Source: Kineothrix sp. MB12-C1
GTDB lineage: Bacteria; Bacillota; Clostridia; Lachnospirales; Lachnospiraceae
Assembly (NCBI RefSeq): GCF_030863805.1
Contig: NZ_CP132957.1
Span: forward strand, 3,410,001 to 3,474,000
DNA length: 64,000 bases
Reading direction: 5' to 3'
Below the pieces are notes generated by a model that was given only the letters and a program-made list of their open reading frames with translations, searched no databases and was not told the origin of the DNA. Below are positions 17,070-25,926 of the stretch, one piece after another. The number at the start of each line of letters is the position of its first letter. The first letter of the stretch is position 1. The position numbers and the translations under genes are program-made.

Positions 17070-19790
17070 TTACAATAATTCTCCATACTTATGGACAAAT
17101 ATTTTTTTAAATATGGTAGCAAGGGCCATATATAGGAATATGGTCAATACGAGCCATGCAAAGTAAACAGCAGGCAAGGGAGACAGACCGATTGCGGTTC
17201 CGAATCCGGTGAAAGGGATAATGCTTAATATAGCAATACCGGCGAAGGTAAGCAGTGTTACAGGAGCAGAAGCGCGGCTCTGAATAAAAGGGATTTGAGG
17301 TGTGCGAAGCATGTGAATAACAAGTGTCTGTGTCCACATAGATTCCACGAACCATCCGGCCTGAAATACTGCAATAAATAGTGCTTTTGTGGATGGATCA
17401 GTAATTTGATGGAAATATAGCCCGCCGCATACTGCGGGACAAATAATAAAATACATGAGTAAATAGGTGGTGATATCAAATACAGAGCTTGTAGGGCCGA
17501 TCCAAAGCATAAATTTTCCGATGTTAGATGCGTCCCATTTGCGGGGTATTTTTAGATAATCTGCATCCACATTGTCCCATGGGATTGCGGTACAGGATAA
17601 ATCATAAATAAGGTTGAGTAGAATCAGGTGAATACTCATCATGGGCATAAATGGCAGGAATATGCTGGCAATGAGTATGCTGAATATATTGCCGAAGTTG
17701 GAACTGGCGGTCATTTTAATATACTTAATCATATTGGCGTAGGTTTTACGTCCGTTAATAATACCTTTTTCTAATACCATCAGATCTTTTTCTAATAAAA
17801 CGATATCAGCACTTTCTTTAGCAATATCAACGGCTGTATCTACGCTGATACCTACATCAGATGCTTTCATTGCAGCCGCATCATTGATACCGTCACCCAT
17901 GTAACCAACACTGTGACCATTTTCCCGAAGAGAAGTAATTACACGAGCTTTTTGTTGCGGGGACAGCTTAGCGAATACATTGATTGTTTCGGCTTCTTCA
18001 CGCAATCTAGTATCGCTCATATTATCCAAGTCTGAACCGAGCAAAATGCGGTCAACAGGGATACCTACTTGGCGGCAGATACACTTGGTTACTTTTTCAT
18101 TATCACCGGTGAGAATTTTCACTTCCACACCGTGTTCATTGAGCGCCTGAATTGCAGCGGAGGCTGTTTTTTTCGGCGGATCAAGGAAGGCGAGATAGCC
18201 TATCAGAACCATATCGGATTCATCCGCTACACTAAAGGTGCCTACAGGAGAGGGATTGGACTTTTTGGCTACGGCGATAACGCGCATTCCATCTTCGTTC
18301 AAAGCATCCACTTTTTGTAGAATATATTTCTTAATACTATCGGTTAATGGATGGATAGTTCTATTATCTTCGATATAGGAGCAAATAGATAATATTTCTT
18401 CAACGGCTCCTTTGGTAATCATGAGTAGTTCGCCGTTTTGAACGACAACGCTCATACGGCGGCGCTCGAAGTCAAAAGGGATTTCATCCACCTTGATAAA
18501 CTTATCAGTAAGGCCTTTTAATTCCTCAACCGTTTCCTGTTCTGCCTGTGCCCGTTCGATAATGGCAATGTCCATAAGATTCTTCAACCCCGTCTGATAA
18601 TAGCTGTTGAGGAATGCATAACGAAGTACACGCTTATCCTCCCTGGCATGGATATCGAGATGGTATTGTAATACGACTTTATCCATAGTCAGTGTTCCGG
18701 TTTTGTCGGTACACAGGATATCCATAGAACCAAGGTTTTGGATGGAGTTTAAGTTCTTAATTATAGTCTTTTCCTTCGACATGGCAACAGCGCCTTTAGC
18801 AAGGCAGGTGGTAATAATCATAGGCAGCATTTCTGGGGTCAGTCCTACAGCGATGGAAATAGCGAATAGAACAGCTTCCATCCAATTGCCCTTCGTGAAA
18901 CCATTAATGAATAGAACGATTGGAACCATCACCAGCATGAATCGGATGAGAAGCCACGAAATGGAGTTCACTCCTTTCTCGAATCCGGTCTGTATCGGTT
19001 TTTCGCTCACATTTTTTGTCATATCTCCGAATAAAGTATCATCACCTGTAGCAACGATAACGCCTTTGGCAGTACCGCTGATAACGTTACTTCCCATGAA
19101 GGCAAGGTTAGGGGATTCGGTTATTGTGTCATAGTTTTCGGTATATGCATCGTAAGTTTTCTCTATGGCGGTGCTTTCACCGGTTAAGGCTGATTGGCTG
19201 ATGAATAAGTCTTTGGCATAAAGAATACGCATATCGGCAGGAATGATATCACCCGCAGCAAGATGCACGATATCGCCCACCACAATATCCTCGAGAGGAA
19301 TTTCGGCGGTGCCGGTTTCCGGGCGTTCTACGTTAGTTGTAGTTTTTATCATTTTCAGTAGCTTTTCAGTGGCATTACCACTTTTGGTTTCCTGTATGAA
19401 GCGTAGAAAGCCTGAACTTATTACCATCGTCATAATGATAATAACTGTTGTAGGTGTTTCGGCCCCGGATTCAGCTAAGATGATATCAGTGAAAAGTGAT
19501 ACCAGAGCCAGTATGAATAGGATAGCGGTAAACGGATTGATAAAAGCTTCTCCAAGTCTTCGAATAAGAGATGCCTTTTTTCCATGGCTAATATTGTTAT
19601 CACCATATTTGATACGAGATTCCTCTACAAGGGTTTGGTTTAATCCGTTCATCGTAGTTCCCAGCTTTTGAAGTAAAGCATCGCTGTCTTTCGTGACTGC
19701 AAGATGTAATCTATGATTGATTTCATTACGATATGCGGTATCGACAGTCGTCTTACGGTTTGTTACTTTATTGTTTTTCATTTTCTGCAT
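17070..19790 (-). CDS. mgtA: Mg2+-importing P-type ATPase
   Basis: A 906-residue P3B-type ATPase with about ten membrane helices that imports Mg2+ using ATP. Seen: SALTGES (actuator), [14 protein letters not shown] (phosphorylated Asp), [18 protein letters not shown] (hinge) and an N-terminal [14 protein letters not shown] typical of MgtA. ATG 19,790 follows GGAGG by nine bases. The 5' leader carries an M-box riboswitch and two terminators, fitting induction by Mg2+ starvation. Downstream no clear T-rich terminator was found. Confidence 0.96.
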   Translation of the reverse strand: MQKMKNNKVTNRKTTVDTAYRNEINHRLHLAVTKDSDALLQKLGTTMNGLNQTLVEESRIKYGDNNISHGKKASLIRRLGEAFINPFTAILFILALVSLFTDIILAESGAETPTTVIIIMTMVISSGFLRFIQETKSGNATEKLLKMIKTTTNVERPETGTAEIPLEDIVVGDIVHLAAGDIIPADMRILYAKDLFISQSALTGESTAIEKTYDAYTENYDTITESPNLAFMGSNVISGTAKGVIVATGDDTLFGDMTKNVSEKPIQTGFEKGVNSISWLLIRFMLVMVPIVLFINGFTKGNWMEAVLFAISIAVGLTPEMLPMIITTCLAKGAVAMSKEKTIIKNLNSIQNLGSMDILCTDKTGTLTMDKVVLQYHLDIHAREDKRVLRYAFLNSYYQTGLKNLMDIAIIERAQAEQETVEELKGLTDKFIKVDEIPFDFERRRMSVVVQNGELLMITKGAVEEILSICSYIEDNRTIHPLTDSIKKYILQKVDALNEDGMRVIAVAKKSNPSPVGTFSVADESDMVLIGYLAFLDPPKKTASAAIQALNEHGVEVKILTGDNEKVTKCICRQVGIPVDRILLGSDLDNMSDTRLREEAETINVFAKLSPQQKARVITSLRENGHSVGYMGDGINDAAAMKASDVGISVDTAVDIAKESADIVLLEKDLMVLEKGIINGRKTYANMIKYIKMTASSNFGNIFSILIASIFLPFMPMMSIHLILLNLIYDLSCTAIPWDNVDADYLKIPRKWDASNIGKFMLWIGPTSSVFDITTYLLMYFIICPAVCGGLYFHQITDPSTKALFIAVFQAGWFVESMWTQTLVIHMLRTPQIPFIQSRASAPVTLLTFAGIAILSIIPFTGFGTAIGLSPLPAVYFAWLVLTIFLYMALATIFKKIFVHKYGELL

Positions 19791-19866
19791 TGGTTTGTAC
19801 CTCCATTTTGATATTTTTAATTACTTAGAAGTACAGCCCATGTCATAACGGGGTATTATATTGCCT

Positions 19867-19956
19867 TCATAAGACAGAATGGGACCGACGGCCATTCTGC
19901 TTCTTTATTTGGTGCCACCCGTTAGGATCAGGGCTGCATTTACCTTCAGGTTCCAT
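19867..19956 (-). CDS. MgtL-like leader peptide, acidic/proline N-terminus
   Basis: A 29-codon frame begins MEPEGKCSPDPNGWHQIKK and is preceded by AAGGAGGTGAGGACAG, a very strong ribosome site. It ends 76 bases before mgtA. The start MEPE...PDP recalls E. coli MgtL (starts MEPDP), where acidic and proline codons destabilise translating ribosomes at low Mg2+ and so raise mgtA expression. The similarity is short and may be convergent. Its second half encodes an 8-bp hairpin (CAGAATGG/CCATTCTG). Confidence 0.65.
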   Translation of the reverse strand: MEPEGKCSPDPNGWHQIKKQNGRRSHSVL

Positions 19957-19984
19957 TCTGTCCTCACCTCCTTTATTAGGAAAA

Positions 19985-20053
19985 TTTTACTTATGCTCTG
20001 TACGCGTAGTTGCGCATCCACTTTTATGTAATAGGAGCACTTTCCTATTACAT
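19985..20053 (-). repeat. Family A repeat in mgtA leader
   Basis: Read on the minus strand, ATGTAATAGGA pairs with TCCTATTACAT, then GCGCAACTACGCG follows, as in other family A copies. It starts in the T-run of the terminator at 20,054-20,094 and lies just before the MgtL-like frame. Confidence 0.65.
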
Positions 20054-20094
20054 AAAAAAAGCCACCGTATGGAAAGAACAATCCAAACGATGGC
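20054..20094 (-). terminator. Second terminator in mgtA leader
   Basis: On the minus strand GCCATCGT pairs with ACGGTGGC (one G-U) and seven T follow. It begins 27 bases after the stop of the 40-codon leader frame, the spacing of translation-coupled attenuators. Its 5' arm repeats the GCCATCGTTT of the M-box terminator. Confidence 0.75.
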
Positions 20095-20120
20095 ATAAAA
20101 ATGCATACAATGACTTTATA

Positions 20121-20243
20121 TCAACAGTTTATACGCATGTTGCGGTGGGAATGAATGCATAGCAACAGCACACCTGATGATATAGGCGCATTTTTACAAT
20201 ATCCATCATTTGATCGATATTTTTGACTATGACTACTATCCAT
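20121..20243 (-). CDS. Leader peptide between the two mgtA attenuators
   Basis: A 40-codon frame (starts MDSSHSQKYRSNDGY) follows GGGAGGTGAGGAA at ideal spacing, between the M-box terminator and the second terminator. The peptide is not recognised. An overlapping frame (20,129-20,209) encodes MRLYHQVCCCYAFIP with three Cys in a row but lacks a good ribosome site. Translation here could control folding of the second terminator. Confidence 0.55.
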   Translation of the reverse strand: MDSSHSQKYRSNDGYCKNAPISSGVLLLCIHSHRNMRINC

Positions 20244-20264
20244 TTCCTCACCTCCCTATAGAAT

Positions 20265-20292
20265 AAAAAAAAGCCAACGCATAAACGATGGC
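20265..20292 (-). terminator. M-box riboswitch terminator
   Basis: On the minus strand GCCATCG pairs with CGTTGGC (one G-U pair) and is followed by eight T. The 5' arm CATCGTT is complementary to AACGATG at the 3' edge of the M-box (about 20,335-20,341), a likely antiterminator pairing. Confidence 0.85.
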
Positions 20293-20337
20293 AAAGAATA
20301 AAGTTCCAAATATATAGGAAACAGTTCTATACGTCAT

Positions 20338-20483
20338 CGTTCAAGCTTTAACTTCGCAGGGCAATGTTATTGCACTATTCTATGCCTTAAGTTCGACATA
20401 GACTGTTGGCCTTCTCATGGTGTCTCCACCACTTCGCGGCAGCAATCCGTATCCCTGCGGTAGCCTCACCTACCGAAACGGTT
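20338..20483 (-). ncRNA. M-box (ykoK) Mg2+ riboswitch
   Basis: On the minus strand this region shows the conserved M-box blocks in order: GGTAGGTGAGGCTACCGC, CTGCCGCGAAGTGGTGG, GAGACACCATGAGAAGGCC, AACAGTCTATG, TTAAGGCATAGAATAG and TTGCCCTGCGAAGTTAAAGC. When Mg2+ is bound, the closing stem would hold the GAACG segment and let the downstream terminator form; without Mg2+ it can pair with the terminator arm. It lies upstream of mgtA, as in other Firmicutes. Confidence 0.95.
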
Positions 20484-20491
20484 ATGTATTA

Positions 20492-20520
20492 AGCATATAC
20501 ATATATTTTCTGATTGTCAA
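20492..20520 (-). promoter_or_regulatory. mgtA leader promoter
   Basis: TTGACA (20,520-20,515) and TATGCT (20,497-20,492) on the minus strand, 17 bases apart. The start would fall near 20,486, directly before the M-box. Confidence 0.8.
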
Positions 20521-20529
20521 GTGTGCAGC

Positions 20530-20665
20530 ATTTTTGTATGTATATTTCAGAACAGTGCCGTTTACTGCAATTTTCATTTTAGCGAACTGTGCATCCTGCA
20601 CGGAGTGCTTTTATTCTATAGGAGCAATACTTTTATATTTTAATGTAGCAAGGTCTTTCCTAATA
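20530..20665 (-). repeat. Family A repeat, minus orientation
   Basis: On the minus strand it begins in the T-run after a perfect hairpin (20,670-20,708), with TTAGGAAAGACCTTGC, then TCCTATAGAATAAAAGCACT and CCGTGCAGGATGCACAG. It shares a longer tail (AAAATGAAAATTGC) with the copy at 31,597. It ends close to the mgtA promoter. Confidence 0.7.
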
Positions 20666-20708
20666 AAACGAGACAGTGACTGAAGCCTAAGCACTCAGTC
20701 ACTGTCTC
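20660..20708. terminator. Hairpin with 14-bp perfect stem
   Basis: GAGACAGTGACTGA pairs with TCAGTCACTGTCTC around an 11-base loop. On the minus strand GTTTTATT follows; on the plus strand TTCCCCTTTT. No gene ends into it from the right, so it probably insulates nth from mgtA. Confidence 0.7.
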
Positions 20709-20888
20709 TTCCCCTTTTACAAGAATTATTATATCTCGACACAATATTGCTGTAAAGTGTAAGGCATCGCGTGAAATTATTAAAAATTATGATTTTATCC
20801 CGATCCGGTTTCATTTTTCTTATTGCAATGCTATAATCAATGATATTCTTGATAGTTTTATTTATAAGGAAGAGGTATGGGAACTTAG

Positions 20889-21533
20889 ATGACCAAACAA
20901 AAGACAAAGCAAATATTAGAAGTATTGGATAAAGAATATGGAGTAACCAAAGACGGGTTTTTTCATGAGAAGGATTGGCAGCTTCTGATTGCAATTATGC
21001 TTAGCGCACAAAGTACGGATAAGCAGGTAGAGGAAACGCTTCCGGAGTTGTGGAGAACATTTCCGGGAATAGAGGCGATAGCTGAGGCACCGTTAGAAAT
21101 GATTGAGCAGTCAATCAAAAGTGTCGGACTTTATAAAGTAAAGGCGAAAAATATGCAGAAGTGTTGTCGTCAGTTGATAGAGCAGCATGGGGGCAAGGTA
21201 CCTGTAACGATAGAAGAATTGACTCATTTAGCAGGAGTGGGGAGGAAGACTGCCACTCTGTTTCTGGCAGATTTCTATGAGATACCGGGAGTGACGGTGG
21301 ATACACATGTATTTCGCATTGCGAAACGTCTGGGATGGGCGGTAGGAAAGAATCCGCTGGAAGTGGAGAAGGAGTTGATGAAAGCTCTGCCCAAGGAGCA
21401 TTGGAATCGTATTAACTTCCAGCTAATCTACCTCGGAAGAAGTATATGTACGGCGCGAAAAAGCCATTGTGAAGATTGTATCTTGGAGCAATGGTGTGAG
21501 ATGCATATAGAATCTCCAAGCAAGAGGAAATAG
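20889..21533 (+). CDS. nth: Endonuclease III, base-excision repair
   Basis: A 214-residue DNA glycosylase/AP lyase that removes oxidised pyrimidines. Seen: the helix-hairpin-helix with catalytic Lys (HLAGVGRKTATL, about 117-128), catalytic Asp in GVTVDTHVFRIAKRLG, and the C-terminal iron-sulfur cluster spacing C-x6-C-x2-C-x5-C (CTARKSHCEDCILEQWC). Length is normal. ATG 20,889 follows AAGAGG. Transcribed alone, divergent from the mgtA leader. Confidence 0.95.
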   Translation: MTKQKTKQILEVLDKEYGVTKDGFFHEKDWQLLIAIMLSAQSTDKQVEETLPELWRTFPGIEAIAEAPLEMIEQSIKSVGLYKVKAKNMQKCCRQLIEQHGGKVPVTIEELTHLAGVGRKTATLFLADFYEIPGVTVDTHVFRIAKRLGWAVGKNPLEVEKELMKALPKEHWNRINFQLIYLGRSICTARKSHCEDCILEQWCEMHIESPSKRK

Positions 21534-21607
21534 GTATTAAGTATGTTACTGTTCAGACCGCGTCGTGTACCCTTTTTCACGGCATCGGACTCATAAGTAT
21601 TGCTCAG

Positions 21608-21636
21608 TTGACATAAATTGTTATTTTGAATATAAT
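21608..21636 (+). promoter_or_regulatory. nrdR promoter, full consensus
   Basis: TTGACA (21,608-21,613), 17 bases, TATAAT (21,631-21,636). Both hexamers match the consensus exactly. Confidence 0.85.
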
Positions 21637-21682
21637 GATATCATTGATGTTGGGGTCAAAAGGTATTTTGTCCCCATGATAT
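21637..21682 (+). promoter_or_regulatory. Leader hairpin before nrdR
   Basis: GGGGTCAAAA pairs with TTTTGTCCCC (one T-T mismatch) around four bases, and flanking ATATCAT/ATGATAT can extend the stem. It occupies the whole leader between the promoter and the GGAGGGG ribosome site. It may be a control element or an mRNA-stabilising hairpin. Confidence 0.5.
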
Positions 21683-21707
21683 AGATAGAAAGCGGAGGGG
21701 TTTATTT

Positions 21708-22160
21708 ATGAAATGTCCTTTTTGTGGTCATGAAAATACGCGGGTTATCGACTCAAGACCGGCGGAAGATAATAATTCCATAAGACGCCGTCGTGTATGC
21801 GATGAGTGTGGCAAGCGTTTTACCACTTATGAGAAGATTGAGACGATTCCGCTTATTATTATTAAGAAAGATAACAACAGAGAGACCTATGATCGTTCTA
21901 AGATAGAAGCTGGTGTGCTTCGGGCATGTCATAAGCGTCCTGTTAGTGCGAATGAAATCAACCAATTGGTAGATGGAGTCGAGACGGATATTTTCAATAT
22001 GGAAGAGAAGGAAATTCCCAGCCAGGTTGTCGGAGAGCTGGTTATGAATAAGCTGAAAAATCTGGATGCAGTTGCTTATGTGAGATTTGCCTCGGTGTAC
22101 AGAGAATTTAAGGATATTAATACTTTTATGGATGAACTGAAAAAGGTTCTTGATAAATAA
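21708..22160 (+). CDS. nrdR: Ribonucleotide reductase repressor NrdR
   Basis: A 150-residue repressor with an N-terminal zinc ribbon (Cys3, Cys6, Cys31, Cys34; MKCPFCGHENTRVIDSR and VCDECGKRF) and an ATP-cone (from about residue 46, IPLIIIKKDNNRETYDRSKI) that senses dATP/ATP. It represses nrd operons by binding NrdR boxes. Length is standard. It has its own consensus promoter and a terminator at 22,189, so it is monocistronic. Confidence 0.96.
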   Translation: MKCPFCGHENTRVIDSRPAEDNNSIRRRRVCDECGKRFTTYEKIETIPLIIIKKDNNRETYDRSKIEAGVLRACHKRPVSANEINQLVDGVETDIFNMEEKEIPSQVVGELVMNKLKNLDAVAYVRFASVYREFKDINTFMDELKKVLDK

Positions 22161-22188
22161 CAGTGGTTTTGATGATGAGATGAAAATT

Positions 22189-22226
22189 ATCTGCATTGGA
22201 ATGATATTCTGATGCAGATATTTTTT
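22189..22226 (+). terminator. nrdR terminator
   Basis: ATCTGCAT pairs with ATGCAGAT around a 15-base loop, followed by ATTTTTT. A family A repeat starts directly in the T-run. Confidence 0.8.
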
Positions 22227-22227
22227 A

Positions 22228-22388
22228 TTCTATAGGAAAAGTCTTGTTACATTAAAGTATAAAAGTGTTAATCCTATAGAATAAAAGCACTCTGTGCAGG
22301 ATGCGCAGCTACGCGCGCGGAACAAAAGCTGTGCGGCCAAAGCTTTCAGCTGCGGGAGTGGGTAAGCACACTTTTGTTCTTTTATAGG
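22228..22388 (+). repeat. Family A repeat, full-length copy
   Basis: First stem TTCTATAGGA/TCCTATAGAA (22,228-22,282). Then AGCACTCTGTGCAGGATGCG, CAGCTACGCGCGCGG, and a second stem made by GAACAAAAGCTGTGC and GCACACTTTTGTTC. It is about 160 bases and the longest copy in the window. It lies between the nrdR terminator and the promoter of the peptide transporter operon. Confidence 0.8.
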
Positions 22389-22407
22389 ATTGTACGATAT
22401 TTAATAC

Positions 22408-22436
22408 TTGCATTTTGAAAAAAAATTTTATACAAT
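22408..22436 (+). promoter_or_regulatory. Peptide transporter operon promoter
   Basis: TTGCAT (22,408-22,413), 17 bases, TACAAT (22,431-22,436), then AAAGGAAGGA before ATG 22,484. Confidence 0.7.
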
Positions 22437-22483
22437 AAAACGACAATTAAATATAGACGAAGAAAAGGAAGGAACCGAAACAC

Positions 22484-24013
22484 ATGAAAAGTAAAGGAAT
22501 AACAAAGTTTTTTTCAGTGTTTATGTTAACAACACTGACTATTGCACTGAGCGGATGTTCAGGTGATAAGGCAGGCGAGAATTCTTCTAAGATTACGATT
22601 GGAATACTTCAGGACATTGAGGATAGTCTTGACCCCCATAAGGCAGTGGCGGCAGGAACTAAAGAGGTATTTTTCAATATGTTTGAAGGTCTGGTGAAAC
22701 CAGATGAGAACGGTAATATTATTCCCGCTGTAGCTAGTGATTATCACCCCTCGGATGATGGTAAAGTGTACACATTTACTCTGAGAAAAGGAATTAAATT
22801 TCACGATGGAAGCCCGGTTACGGTGGAGGATATTAAGTATTCGATTGATAAATGCGCCGATACCAGTAACGGAGAACCACTGATAGCGGCGTTTTCTAAT
22901 ATAGAGAGCGTGAACATTCTGGATGAAGAAACGGTAGAAATCGTATTGAAGGAAGCTGATACAGAGTTTGCGGTATTTTTGGCAAATGTGACGGCAGCAA
23001 TTATTCCGGCATCCAATGAAAGTCCCGATACGAATCCAATAGGAACGGGGCCATACAAATACGTTTCCAGATCTCCTCAAGAGAACTTTATTATGGAACA
23101 ATATGATGAGTATTGGGGTGAAGGTGCACATATTAAGAATGTAATTTTAAAAGTACGTTCTAGTGCGGATTCTTATGTTATGGATTTGGAGGGGGGATCT
23201 GTAGATATGATTGCCCGCATAACAGCGACGCAGGCGGCAGAACTGTCGGATGAGTTCAATGTATTAGAAGGAACGATGAACCTGGTACAAGCTCTGTATT
23301 TGAATAATGCAGCGGAACCTTTTCAAGATGTGAGGGTAAGACAGGCTCTTTGTTATGCTGTTGATCCGCAGGAAATTATGGACTTTGTATCGGATGGAAA
23401 AGGAACAGAAATCGGAAGCAGTATGTTTCCGACTTTTGAGAAGTATTATGTGGAAGAATTGAAGGATACTTATTCTAAAGATGTTGAAAAGGCGAAAGCA
23501 CTTCTTGCCGAAGCAGGATATCCGGATGGTTTTTCCTTTACGATTACAGTACCATCCAATTATCAGCAGCATGTGGACACAGCCCAGGTTCTTGTGGAAG
23601 AATTCAAGGCGATTGGAGTCAATGCAGAGATTCAGTTAATCGAGTGGGATAGCTGGTTAAGCGATGTATATGCAGGAAGAAATTACGAATCAACAGTGAT
23701 AGGTGTAGATGCCTCCAGCTTAACGGCACGAGCGCTATTAGAGCGTTTCGACTCCTCTGCGTCCAATAACTTTATCAACTTCGGCAATGCGGAATATGAT
23801 GCTGCTTTGCAGGCAGCGATGGACAGCGTTGATGATGAGGAAAAGACACAGTATTATAAAGAGTGCCAACGTATACTGGCGCAAGAGGCGGCGAATGTTT
23901 ATATTCAGGATTTGCCGGAGTTTGTAGCCATTAATAAGAAGTTCGCAGGCTACACCTTCTATCCGCTTTATGTGCAGGATTTCTCTAAGCTATATATTGT
24001 GGAAGATAAGTAA
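22484..24013 (+). CDS. Oligopeptide ABC transporter substrate-binding lipoprotein
   Basis: A 509-residue family 5 solute-binding protein. It has a lipoprotein signal peptide with lipobox LSGC (Cys25), then the family pattern TIGILQDIEDSLDPHKA and YTFTLRKGIKFHDGSPVTVE. Anchored outside the membrane, it would deliver peptides or nickel-type ligands to the permeases that follow; the ligand cannot be read from sequence. It is first in a five-gene operon, and a stable hairpin after its stop fits higher expression of the binding protein. Confidence 0.93.
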   Translation: MKSKGITKFFSVFMLTTLTIALSGCSGDKAGENSSKITIGILQDIEDSLDPHKAVAAGTKEVFFNMFEGLVKPDENGNIIPAVASDYHPSDDGKVYTFTLRKGIKFHDGSPVTVEDIKYSIDKCADTSNGEPLIAAFSNIESVNILDEETVEIVLKEADTEFAVFLANVTAAIIPASNESPDTNPIGTGPYKYVSRSPQENFIMEQYDEYWGEGAHIKNVILKVRSSADSYVMDLEGGSVDMIARITATQAAELSDEFNVLEGTMNLVQALYLNNAAEPFQDVRVRQALCYAVDPQEIMDFVSDGKGTEIGSSMFPTFEKYYVEELKDTYSKDVEKAKALLAEAGYPDGFSFTITVPSNYQQHVDTAQVLVEEFKAIGVNAEIQLIEWDSWLSDVYAGRNYESTVIGVDASSLTARALLERFDSSASNNFINFGNAEYDAALQAAMDSVDDEEKTQYYKECQRILAQEAANVYIQDLPEFVAINKKFAGYTFYPLYVQDFSKLYIVEDK

Positions 24014-24046
24014 TGTTACTGCTCACAGATGATATTCCGCCAGGTG

Positions 24047-24069
24047 TTCCCGGCACGATGCGCCGGGAA
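24047..24069 (+). promoter_or_regulatory. Intercistronic hairpin after binding-protein gene
   Basis: TTCCCGGC/GCCGGGAA, 8-bp GC-rich stem with a 7-base loop and no T-run. It probably protects the upstream mRNA from 3' decay rather than stopping transcription. Confidence 0.6.
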
Positions 24070-24101
24070 TCCCGAGTTTGAAGGATAGGAGGAAGAAAGG
24101 A

Positions 24102-25046
24102 ATGAAATATATCGGGAAAAAGCTCATTATGATGGCAGCTACCTTGATTGCCGTTTCCTTTTTTGTTTTCCTATCCTTTTTTATTATGTCGGGTGACCCG
24201 GTTACTTCCATGCTTGGAACGGAAGCCACCCCTGAAAAGGTGGAGGCGCTTCGGGAAGAGTTGGGATTAAATGCTCCGTTTTTTACCCAATATTTCAGAT
24301 GGGCGACTTCATTCTTAAAAGGAGATATGGGAATTTCCTATAGTTATCATATACCTGTGACTGCCATGGTTGCAGATAAGATACCGGTCACACTCGCTTT
24401 GAGCGGATTGGCATTTCTTATGATGTTATTGCTTGCAGTACCGCTTGGGATATACACGGCGAAGCATGAAGGCGGTTTGGCAGATAGGGTTATTTATATA
24501 TTGAACCAAGTGATGATGGCGATTCCTCCTTTTTTTGCCGGAATCCTTATTACTTTTTTATTTGGACGAGTTTTCAGATGGTTTACCCCGGGCGGTTATG
24601 TGTCCTATAAGGATGACTTTGGACAATTTATCGGCTATATGTTCTTCCCCGCACTTGCGATTGCCCTGCCGAAGATGGCGATGGCAGTTAAGCTTCTTAG
24701 AAGCTCTGTAATCGGAGAAGTGAAAAAGGATTATGTAAGAACAGCTTTCAGCAGGGGAAACAGGAGTAATCAAGTATTCTATAGCCATATTTTAAAAAAT
24801 GCAGTTATTCCGGTTATTACATTTTTAGGGATGGCGCTTGCGGATATGGTGGCAGGAAGTATTATTATCGAGCAGGTATTCAGTATTCCCGGCTTAGGAA
24901 GGATTCTGCTGACGTCTATTTCCAATCGGGATTATCCGGTGGTGGAAGCGATTATTATCTGTATTGCATTTATTGTAGTTGTCATCAATCTACTGGTAGA
25001 TATTGTTTATCGATTGATAGATCCGAGAATATCTGCGGAGGAATAA
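24102..25046 (+). CDS. Oligopeptide ABC permease, DppB/OppB type
   Basis: A 314-residue permease with six predicted helices. The N-terminal helix is followed by GDPVTSMLGTEATPEKVEAL, typical of the OppB/DppB branch, and the C-terminal half carries the coupling (EAA) loop (RTAFSRGNRSNQVFYSHILK). ATG 24,102 follows AGGAGG; a TTG at 24,078 is less likely. It pairs with the DppC-type permease downstream. Confidence 0.93.
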   Translation: MKYIGKKLIMMAATLIAVSFFVFLSFFIMSGDPVTSMLGTEATPEKVEALREELGLNAPFFTQYFRWATSFLKGDMGISYSYHIPVTAMVADKIPVTLALSGLAFLMMLLLAVPLGIYTAKHEGGLADRVIYILNQVMMAIPPFFAGILITFLFGRVFRWFTPGGYVSYKDDFGQFIGYMFFPALAIALPKMAMAVKLLRSSVIGEVKKDYVRTAFSRGNRSNQVFYSHILKNAVIPVITFLGMALADMVAGSIIIEQVFSIPGLGRILLTSISNRDYPVVEAIIICIAFIVVVINLLVDIVYRLIDPRISAEE

Positions 25047-25125
25047 GAGTAACAGTTCAATCATCAACACCGCGAAGCAGAAGGCTGAGCGGTAACGGAT
25101 AGGATAAAGGTTCGAAACGACAATT

Positions 25126-25926
25126 ATGAGGAGAAAAAAGAAGAATTACAACTTGATAGCCGGAAGTACTCTGACTGGAATGATGCTTTTTTTTATTGTC
25201 ATCGGCTTTTTTTATACACCTTATGATCCCAACGCTATGGATGCAACGGCAAAGTTTGCAGGGATTTCGTGGAAACATTGGATGGGGGCGGATAATTTCG
25301 GAAGAGATGTATTTAGCCGCGTGCTGCAAGGCAGTGCCACTACATTTTTCGTCGCATTATGGACTGTTCTTATCGGTACGGTCTGCGGCGTGCTTTTAGG
25401 GACTGTTACAGGATATTATGGGGGTATTTTGGATGATATCCTTATGAGGATCAACGATGCTATTTTCGCTTTTCCCAGCTTATTGCTTGCTCTTGTCTTC
25501 ATCAGTATTCTGGGACCGGGGAAAAATAATGTGATTGCAGCACTTGGCATTGCGTTTATTCCCAGCTTCGCCCGTATTGTGCGGGGAGAGTTCCTGAAGC
25601 ACCGGAATATGGATTATGTGAAAAGTGCGAAGCTGCAAGGAGCAGGGGATTTGCGGATTATGTTCGTGCATATCTTGCCTAATGTTATGCCGGTATTGCT
25701 TTCGGCCGTTATGATTGGATTTAACAATGCGGTGCTTGCAGAGGCGGGTATGAGTTATCTGGGAATCGGCGTGCAGCCCCCGGAAGCGAGTCTTGGGCGT
25801 ATGTTGTCGGAGGCTCAGTCCTACTTATTTACAGCGCCTGCATATGCGGTATTTCCCGGGCTTGTGATTATACTTATGGTGCTTGGTTTTAGCTTGCTTG
25901 GCGAAGGAATCGGAGAGAAGGAATGA
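25126..25926 (+). CDS. Oligopeptide ABC permease, DppC/OppC type
   Basis: A 266-residue permease, six helices, with the DppC-type motif HWMGADNFGRDVFSRVLQGS near residue 50 and an EAA loop (YVKSAKLQGAGDLRIMFVHI). It forms the channel with the preceding gene product. Its stop overlaps the next start by four bases (ATGA), so translation is coupled. Confidence 0.93.
   Translation: MRRKKKNYNLIAGSTLTGMMLFFIVIGFFYTPYDPNAMDATAKFAGISWKHWMGADNFGRDVFSRVLQGSATTFFVALWTVLIGTVCGVLLGTVTGYYGGILDDILMRINDAIFAFPSLLLALVFISILGPGKNNVIAALGIAFIPSFARIVRGEFLKHRNMDYVKSAKLQGAGDLRIMFVHILPNVMPVLLSAVMIGFNNAVLAEAGMSYLGIGVQPPEASLGRMLSEAQSYLFTAPAYAVFPGLVIILMVLGFSLLGEGIGEKE

Noticed and set aside
20695-20994. 99-residue minus-strand frame over the nth start
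   Set aside because: It overlaps nth and the perfect hairpin at 20,670-20,708, and has no ribosome site.
25048-25100. GTAACAGTTCA...GCGGTAAC sequence between the permease genes, like family B ends
   Set aside because: The core of family B is missing, so it is at best a remnant.
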